A stretch of 59,100 nucleotides of DNA from contig JAJTEH010000014.1 of the NCBI GenBank assembly GCA_021298355.1, forward strand, positions 1 to 59,100, read 5' to 3'. The translations under genes were made by a program, and so were the position numbers. Below are positions 54,498 through 59,100 of this stretch, one piece after another; within the stretch, counting starts at the first letter, position 1, and every line of letters starts with the position of its first letter. The notes under the pieces were generated by a model. That model saw only the letters and a list, made by a program, of their open reading frames with translations, was not told where the DNA came from and did not search any database. The DNA is from Flammeovirgaceae bacterium (GTDB lineage: Bacteria > Bacteroidota > Bacteroidia > Cytophagales > Cyclobacteriaceae).

Positions 54498-55301
54498 TTA
54501 TTTTATTACAACATTTAATCCAGTTCCAATACCTAACATGAAAATATCCTTTTTGTATTGACTAAAATCAGAAATTGAAATCATTCCTGTGCTTTGATCA
54601 ATTACCTTTCTTTTATACTTAAAGTCAGTTTTGAAATAAGATGCACTTACTTCGATACTCCAAAATATCTTTTCTGTAATTTTATAGCCTACAACTAAAG
54701 AATTTACAGTTGTGAAATGGTCGTTTGGCAGTTTACCTGTAGAGTAATTTATCTTAAGTAAGTTGTTTGAGTTTTTCTCCTTTAGAATTGTCTCTCCCCA
54801 ATCTGTATAAAAAGATGTAATGCCAAATGCAAGTTTCGGATGAACAAAAAATCTGTTAAATTCTTTTCTATATATAATTCCTATCAATCCACTTCCTACG
54901 TTCCCTTCAAAAATGTTAGAATTTCCATAAGAAGCACCTGAGGAAGGAGTGATGAAATAATTTGCTCCATACTCATTCAGTAACATTTCAGCAAATCGAT
55001 TGCCACGGTTCTTCCCATTTGCTTTATTGGATGAACTTCCTTGGTAACTAAATTCTACTCCCCAATGCTTGTGAAAAAAATATGAAACAGTTATTACTTG
55101 TAAGTAATAATTTGTTCCATCGTGATAATCAATTAAATTATCAGTAATTGAATTGTTGAAAAGTTTTTTCAATGGAAAATTTAAACCAATTGAAGGTCTT
55201 GCTTGCCATTTAACTTTATAACTCCAGTCAGAATTACTCTGTGCAATTAAACAGGAATAACCCATAAAGAGAAATAATATAATAGCTGGTTTCGGGATCA
55301 T
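54498..55301 (-). CDS. Outer-membrane beta-barrel-like protein
   Basis: A 267-residue exported protein (signal ending CLIAQS). Alternating hydrophobic/polar strands with aromatic girdle residues (YYLQVITVSYFFHKHWGVEFSYQ, KIFWSIEVSASYF) and a final strand IFMLGIGTGLNVVIK suggest a small 8-10-strand outer-membrane barrel. The upstream gene ends at the base before this start, so the two are translated together. Function unknown. Confidence 0.65.
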   Translation of the reverse strand: MIPKPAIILFLFMGYSCLIAQSNSDWSYKVKWQARPSIGLNFPLKKLFNNSITDNLIDYHDGTNYYLQVITVSYFFHKHWGVEFSYQGSSSNKANGKNRGNRFAEMLLNEYGANYFITPSSGASYGNSNIFEGNVGSGLIGIIYRKEFNRFFVHPKLAFGITSFYTDWGETILKEKNSNNLLKINYSTGKLPNDHFTTVNSLVVGYKITEKIFWSIEVSASYFKTDFKYKRKVIDQSTGMISISDFSQYKKDIFMLGIGTGLNVVIK

Positions 55302-55955
55302 TTATATAAAATCAATCTCGTTTGTTTCATTCTCAAAAATCCTTCCGTCTGATAATGTCATTTGAATTCTGAATTTATTGGTAATGTTTAATTTTGGTGG
55401 TGTCATTAACAATAAAACTATCTCAAACTCTAAATCATCTTCATCATACAAAGTCCAAGCTGGATTACCATAGTTTCCTGAACTATTCAATAAATTCAAA
55501 TATTCGTTTATTGTATAATAAGTATTGTTTTTTTGAACTTTAAAAAATGCGGATACATCTGAATTTGCTGGGTGATTTACATCAAAGTCATAAGTTGAAT
55601 ATATTTTTAAAGAAACTATACTTTCTTTTGGGATAATTGCTAATGCAGGAGGGCAATCACAATCGAGAGCATAAGCAGATTGAATTAATGTAGGGGTTAT
55701 ATTTTTATAGCTGGCCACCAATTCTCTTAAAAGATTAACTTTTATACCATAGGCATTTCTATTCACTGCGGTTGAATTTGTAACAATCGGTTTTTCTCCA
55801 CTATTGTCTATGTTGTTTACAGTAATTGATTTGTTGGAGTAGTTTTTAGAAACGGATGCACCACAATCGCAACAATCACCTGTAAAACAACAGGCTATTA
55901 CAATTTGTGCTATACAAGCAACTAACCAAATAATTAATACTTTTTTAAAAATCAT
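55302..55955 (-). CDS. Cysteine-rich exported protein, possibly DUF5034-like
   Basis: A 217-residue protein with a hydrophobic leader and a lipobox-like VIAC, followed by a dense cysteine cluster CCFTGDCCDCG. The middle contains LDCDCPPALAIIPKESIVSLKIYSTYDFD and a C-terminal strand KFRIQMTLSDGRIFEN. The layout resembles the Bacteroidota DUF5034 family, which I assign with caution. It is directly joined to the barrel gene downstream. A decayed copy of the palindromic repeat lies 42 bases upstream of its start. Confidence 0.55.
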   Translation of the reverse strand: MIFKKVLIIWLVACIAQIVIACCFTGDCCDCGASVSKNYSNKSITVNNIDNSGEKPIVTNSTAVNRNAYGIKVNLLRELVASYKNITPTLIQSAYALDCDCPPALAIIPKESIVSLKIYSTYDFDVNHPANSDVSAFFKVQKNNTYYTINEYLNLLNSSGNYGNPAWTLYDEDDLEFEIVLLLMTPPKLNITNKFRIQMTLSDGRIFENETNEIDFI

Positions 55956-55996
55956 ATTCTGTTTCTAAGTTTTTCTAAGTAAAAACTTATATACTT

Positions 55997-56085
55997 CGGT
56001 AAATGTATAAGCTGTCACTTTTCTATTTTATCAGGTTATAACATTTTTTGAAACCCAAAATGCGTATATGTTTTTGTGCGTTATC
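55997..56085. repeat. Decayed copy of the attC-like palindromic repeat (copy A)
   Basis: Aligned with the copies at 58161 and 58906: CGGT at 55997, then TGTATAAGCTGTCACT for the left arm, a central part (56020-56049) that is still clearly similar, and a diverged right arm with TGCGTATATG near 56061-56070. The arms no longer pair well, so the copy is probably inactive. Confidence 0.6.
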
Positions 56086-56236
56086 TAAAATGACATAAAT
56101 CAATTATTGAGAAATCTGTAAGATAAATTGATTTTTTATCTAGATTAGCACTGTTTTAAATTTAAAAATATTACTTAAATCCAATTTACTTAATCCTTGC
56201 TTACAATAGTACTTTATATTATTTCAAATTATAAAA

Positions 56237-56917
56237 TCATCTTCTTATAGTATAAAGAGTTGGCTTTGTTATTCCTTTCTTATTAAGATATTCCTTATTT
56301 ATCTCGAAATGCATTTCAGTCATTTGATTTAAATATTCTTCAATCGGTTCCATGCCAATTTCTTCTCTTCGTTTATTTACGTTTGCGCTGTCAGCCAAAT
56401 TTTTAGGATAAGCTTGCCCCAATGAATTATAGTCAACTTGGGTACCATATAATTGTTTTTCCCCATTGTTGATTTTCACTCTGTCAGTCAGTAAACCAAA
56501 GGTAATTGCATCAGCATTTTTATTATCCACCTCTATTTTTAACTTCTCAAGTACTCTTGATTGAAAGGCTGGGTCAGAATCACAGTGCTGAACCATAAGC
56601 CAAAAGTTCTGCGAGCCAGTCTCTCCAACTAAGTTATATCCGGGATATCCATATTTCTGAAATATCTCCTCCAGTCTTTTCTTGTGGGTTGTAAATACAC
56701 TGTCTTTGAAGTTGCTCCACCTTTCAATAGTCCAGTCTTTAAATTTTCCTTGTCGAGTATATGCAGCTATCTGATCAATCTCTGCCATGTTGTTTAATTC
56801 ATCAGCAAGTTTCTGATTGAATTCAATTTTATTCACTTGTTCTTTCTGTTGATAATTTGTTTGCCGACAATTAAAAAGTAAAAGTTCTAGTGCTATTAAA
56901 AATATTAGCTGTTTCAT
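56237..56917 (-). CDS. DUF6624-type putative lipoprotein
   Basis: A 226-residue protein with a lipobox-like leader (IALELLLFNC). The mature part matches my memory of DUF6624: LADELNNMAEIDQIAAY, KRLEEIFQKYGYPGYNLVGETGSQNFWLMVQHCD (split), ITFGLLTDRVKINNGEKQLYGTQV and RREEIGMEPIEEYL. The conserved His of QHCD and DR/GTQ motifs hint at an enzyme, but no activity is known. It is flanked by two decayed repeat copies, so it occupies one unit of the cassette-like array. Confidence 0.7.
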   Translation of the reverse strand: MKQLIFLIALELLLFNCRQTNYQQKEQVNKIEFNQKLADELNNMAEIDQIAAYTRQGKFKDWTIERWSNFKDSVFTTHKKRLEEIFQKYGYPGYNLVGETGSQNFWLMVQHCDSDPAFQSRVLEKLKIEVDNKNADAITFGLLTDRVKINNGEKQLYGTQVDYNSLGQAYPKNLADSANVNKRREEIGMEPIEEYLNQMTEMHFEINKEYLNKKGITKPTLYTIRR

Positions 56918-56955
56918 ACATAGTTAATCTGACTATACAATATTTCAACCTGAAG

Positions 56956-57029
56956 TTTGTTTATTTGATGCAGCTATTCTATAAAGTAAGAATAACATAG
57001 TTAAATACAACTCATACATTCAATAGTAG
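56956..57029. repeat. Strongly decayed copy of the attC-like repeat (copy B)
   Basis: Compared on the minus strand with the copy at 58161-58247: CTAC, then AATGTATG, then exactly 17 bases, then TTATTCTTACTTTATAGAATAG, which matches the intact copy at 17 of 22 positions. The other arm is barely recognisable. The equal spacing supports common origin. Confidence 0.4.
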
Positions 57030-57040
57030 TTATTTTTATC

Positions 57041-57637
57041 TTAGTTCGTTAAGGTAACTCCAATTGCCAGCTGGTCAAATTTGTTGTCATACACTCTTAA
57101 TTTAAGATCAGCATTTTTTTCGTCTTTCTGCCATTTACCATTTTTATATAACCAACTATTCTGATTTGATTTAGCTGCTAATGAACCTACTGATGGATTA
57201 TAAGCAACTTTTGTTAACTTAACTGTATCAGGTGGAATATTATATCGCAATGTGAATTCATTTTGTTTAACGATTAAGTATTCAAATGCAACGAGAAGAC
57301 CAGTAGTTGGAAATTCAATTGATCTATCTGTTAAATCTATACTTGTTAAGTTTCGACCTTTTTTTACAGTAATAATGATGTTTTCAGAATAAACTGATTG
57401 TATAGGATTTCCTTTTTCGTCCATTGTGTAAAGTCTTAAATTAAAGGTTGCATTTTCTATATTACTGCTAGTAACTACATCAACTTTTGAAATAAATGGA
57501 GTTTTAGAATACTCTTCTTTATAAGGAAAAAATCTTGCTTTCATGTAAGGCATCCCATCACAAAAGAAAAAAAGTCGAACATCAGTAGTAGAGATTCCGC
57601 GAATACTGACCACTATATTTCGTAAGACTTTGATCAC
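57041..57637 (-). CDS. Beta-rich protein of unknown function, probably N-terminally truncated
   Basis: A frame of 198 residues that starts at GTG (57637); an internal Met at about residue 29 (57553) is an alternative. The core (FNLRLYTMDEKGNPIQSV, ENIIITVKKG, TSIDLTDRSIEFPTTGLLVAFEYL) is a beta-sandwich pattern usual at the C-terminal side of longer Bacteroidota proteins with a carboxypeptidase-regulatory-like domain, which is missing here. There is no signal peptide, unlike all neighbours. It may be a gene remnant. Its stop lies 11 bases from decayed repeat copy B. Confidence 0.45.
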   Translation of the reverse strand: MIKVLRNIVVSIRGISTTDVRLFFFCDGMPYMKARFFPYKEEYSKTPFISKVDVVTSSNIENATFNLRLYTMDEKGNPIQSVYSENIIITVKKGRNLTSIDLTDRSIEFPTTGLLVAFEYLIVKQNEFTLRYNIPPDTVKLTKVAYNPSVGSLAAKSNQNSWLYKNGKWQKDEKNADLKLRVYDNKFDQLAIGVTLTN

Positions 57638-57725
57638 ATAATTTCGCGAGTAAAATCAATGGTTTTTGCATTAAACTGACCACTTGCCACCTTAGTAATA
57701 AAGTATTTATACTGATATAATAAAT

Positions 57726-58130
57726 TTAAACTTTCAAATAACTTTTCATGGTCACTGTTACGCGAAAAGTTATGGTCAAGTCTAGTGAAATCTCCACGCT
57801 GACTATCTCTAACTCTTTAAAGAAATGAAAATTTGGTCTGCGGTTATTCCCTCCCTCAATTTGTCCACAAGTGTCGGGTTTTATCAGATAAGTCGAAACG
57901 TAGTTGATTGTATCAATGTCCACGGGGATGAGATTTTCGTCCCAGTTCTTAAAAGTCTTCGTAACGTTTTTTACCAGCATGCCACCAGACCAAGATTTAA
58001 CCTCGTCCGAGTCAAAAGTAATTTTTAATGTTATTTCTTTTCCTGTCTGGTTACATACTCTCGTGTCGTTGAAATAGTCACAACTCACAAGTGTCGTTGT
58101 CAACAGGAAAGTGATTAATATTTTTTTCAT
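57726..58130 (-). CDS. Small lipoprotein of unknown function
   Basis: About 134 residues with a clear lipoprotein signal MKKILITFLLTTTLVSC (lipid-bearing Cys17). The mature part contains NDTRVCNQTGKEITLKITFD, PDTCGQIEGG and a C-terminal run of beta-strands. An ATG three codons further upstream (58139) is possible. No family recognised. It begins 31 bases downstream (in its own direction) of an intact repeat copy, as expected for the first gene of a cassette. Confidence 0.65.
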   Translation of the reverse strand: MKKILITFLLTTTLVSCDYFNDTRVCNQTGKEITLKITFDSDEVKSWSGGMLVKNVTKTFKNWDENLIPVDIDTINYVSTYLIKPDTCGQIEGGNNRRPNFHFFKELEIVSVEISLDLTITFRVTVTMKSYLKV

Positions 58131-58160
58131 GGGTGTCAATTGTCCAAAAATGCTTGCCGC

Positions 58161-58247
58161 TAACGGTCTGTGTATGCGCTGTGGCTTTTCTATCTTATAA
58201 AGTTAAAACAATTTTGGTAGCCATAGCGCATACATTTTGTTGTAGGC
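58161..58247. repeat. attC-like palindromic repeat (copy C)
   Basis: TAACGGTC, then arm TGTATGCGCTGTGGCT (58171-58186), a 32-base centre and arm AGCCATAGCGCATACA (58219-58234), pairing over 16 positions with one G-T. It ends with GTTGTAGGC (58239-58247). The 72 bases 58164-58235 differ from the copy at 58914-58985 at three positions only; the copies are spaced exactly 750 bases. Confidence 0.85.
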
Positions 58248-58250
58248 AGT

Positions 58251-58892
58251 TTAATTTTCTTTTATTATTGCTAAAACTGGAATTAAGTGGTGATATTTTT
58301 CTTTTATAAGTTTTGTAAGATTTCTTATTTCTGCTGAACTCATTTTCTTGTAATAGAATTTAATCATAAGTTCAGGAATGTAAGTATCTGAAACTTCATC
58401 CCCTGCAGCTGATAATATTTTTCTATAATTATCTATTTCATTTAAAATGAACTTATATGGACCTGATTCATTTCTATAAGAAAGTGATCCAAAAGCATAC
58501 AACTTAATGAAAGAATTTTCATGAGCGAGCAAAATTCTTAAGTCTTCTATATTTGCTGAATCTCGAAGATAAAGCGATGGATGAGGTCCACTTGATTTTA
58601 TCCAATAAATTTCAGAGTCTGTTGGTTTAACTCCCTTATTGTCAAGTTTAGCTTCGTATAAGATATATTTATATCTAGCGAAATCACCTTGATAGTAGGT
58701 TTCATCTGGATTCCAGTATGGAAAAGATAAATCATTGTAATCGAAACTATCAATTGCAAAAATAATTTTACTATCAAATAAATCTAATTTCTTTATTTGT
58801 TCTATTCTCGCTTTTAATGTTTCATCAGTACTTGTTTTAGATAAACAATTAATAGGGGAAGTAAGTAGTAAGAAAAGTATAAATCTTTTCAT
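58251..58892 (-). CDS. Secreted protein of unknown function inside a cassette-like unit
   Basis: A 213-residue protein with a signal peptide (MKRFILFLLLTSPINCLS; Cys16 could also be a lipobox). The central part WNPDETYYQGDFARYKYILYEA (split) is similar to a carbohydrate-binding 5/12-type turn (Y-x-x-G-D-x-V-x-x-x-G-x-x-Y), followed by helical HEAT-like text (LRILLAHENSFIKLYAFGSL). It is tightly bounded on both sides by repeat copies: GTTGTAGGC four bases beyond its stop and GCCTACAAC 14 bases before its start. It fills the unit with almost no spare DNA. Confidence 0.7.
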   Translation of the reverse strand: MKRFILFLLLTSPINCLSKTSTDETLKARIEQIKKLDLFDSKIIFAIDSFDYNDLSFPYWNPDETYYQGDFARYKYILYEAKLDNKGVKPTDSEIYWIKSSGPHPSLYLRDSANIEDLRILLAHENSFIKLYAFGSLSYRNESGPYKFILNEIDNYRKILSAAGDEVSDTYIPELMIKFYYKKMSSAEIRNLTKLIKEKYHHLIPVLAIIKEN

Positions 58893-58905
58893 TTATTATT
58901 AAATT

Positions 58906-58992
58906 GCCTACAACGGTCTGTGTATGCGCTGTGGCTTTACTATCTTATAAAGTTAAAACAATTTTCGAAGCCATAGCGCATACATGTTGTGC
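58906..58992. repeat. attC-like palindromic repeat (copy D)
   Basis: It begins GCCTACAAC (58906-58914), then CGGTCTG, arm TGTATGCGCTGTGGCT (58921-58936), a 32-base centre, arm AGCCATAGCGCATACA (58969-58984) and GTTGTGC (58986-58992). GCCTACAAC is the exact complement of the GTTGTAGGC that ends copy C, across the intervening gene. Confidence 0.85.
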
Positions 58993-59041
58993 TTGTTGCA
59001 CAACTACTTTATAAATATACACATTCAAATTATCTTTGGCC

Positions 59042-59100
59042 ATGCAAGGCAATAAAGGTTTTCAAGAAAAGCTTTTCACAAGTTTTAAATTATCCGAACG
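59042..59100 (+). mobile_element. Start of an IS1182-like transposase (partial, runs off the edge)
   Basis: ATG at 59042 opens a frame to the window end, giving MQGNKGFQEKLFTSFKLSE. This is very close to what I recall of the N-terminus of IS1182-family transposases of Bacteroidota (MQGKKxYQEKLFxxFQLSxxVP). The left end of the element probably lies between 58990 and 59010, where GTTGTGC-TTGTT-GCACAAC forms a dyad (58986-59004). The identification rests on 19 residues. Confidence 0.65.

Noticed and set aside
58161-58247. Calling the palindromes proven attC sites
   Set aside because: The core boxes are not the canonical RYYYAAC/GTTRRRY and no integrase is seen in this window, so the wording attC-like is kept.
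1-59100. tRNA or rRNA genes
   Set aside because: No cloverleaf-like or rRNA-like stretch was recognised in any spacer.

Overview
The window looks like a chromosomal segment of a Bacteroidota bacterium, most likely of the order Cytophagales. The evidence is two SusC/SusD outer-membrane pairs, a subtilisin with a type IX secretion sorting tail, an OmpA/PD40 protein, DUF4199 and DUF4198 proteins, TAnnTTTG-type -7 promoter boxes, few Shine-Dalgarno sequences and moderate to low GC. No rRNA, tRNA or CRISPR array was recognised.

Left part (1-19 kb) is mostly housekeeping. It opens with the tail of an RND efflux pump and small satellite genes. Next come def, a methionine-type aminotransferase and a GNAT in one operon, then an FtsX/MacB-type permease and a secreted Xaa-Pro peptidase. 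On the minus strand a TetR regulator, a small secreted protein and hemB form an operon, divergent from icd and a DUF6671 gene. A second minus-strand operon holds aminopeptidase P, DUF4198 and RidA. Two SRPBCC proteins and a secreted glutamyl-endopeptidase-like S9 enzyme follow.

Middle (19-31 kb): a RES/Xre toxin-antitoxin pair; a secreted protein of OB-like repeats overlapping a two-component system; and a closely packed run lepA-folD-[PIN toxin/antitoxin]-queE-pabB-pabC-ompA-like that joins folate and 7-deazaguanine synthesis and carries a small toxin-antitoxin insertion.

Nutrient-uptake part (31-45 kb): SusC/SusD/lipoprotein, then a T9SS-exported subtilase with a translationally coupled secreted partner, then a second SusC/SusD. 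The second SusC is a mosaic: its N-terminal domain is GC-rich and resident-like, while its barrel and its SusD are clearly more AT-rich.

Right part (45-59 kb) is accessory: DoxX and membrane proteins, an Xre-type membrane regulator with a hydrolase, an M48 protease, an erythromycin-esterase-like fusion protein, and then a minus-strand series of short, AT-rich secreted or lipoprotein genes. Between 56 and 59 kb these genes are separated by copies of an imperfectly palindromic repeat of about 72-87 bp (two nearly identical, two decayed). The copies bound the genes in the way integron attC sites bound cassettes. The window ends inside the start of an IS1182-like transposase. The cassette-like array is the most unusual structure seen here.
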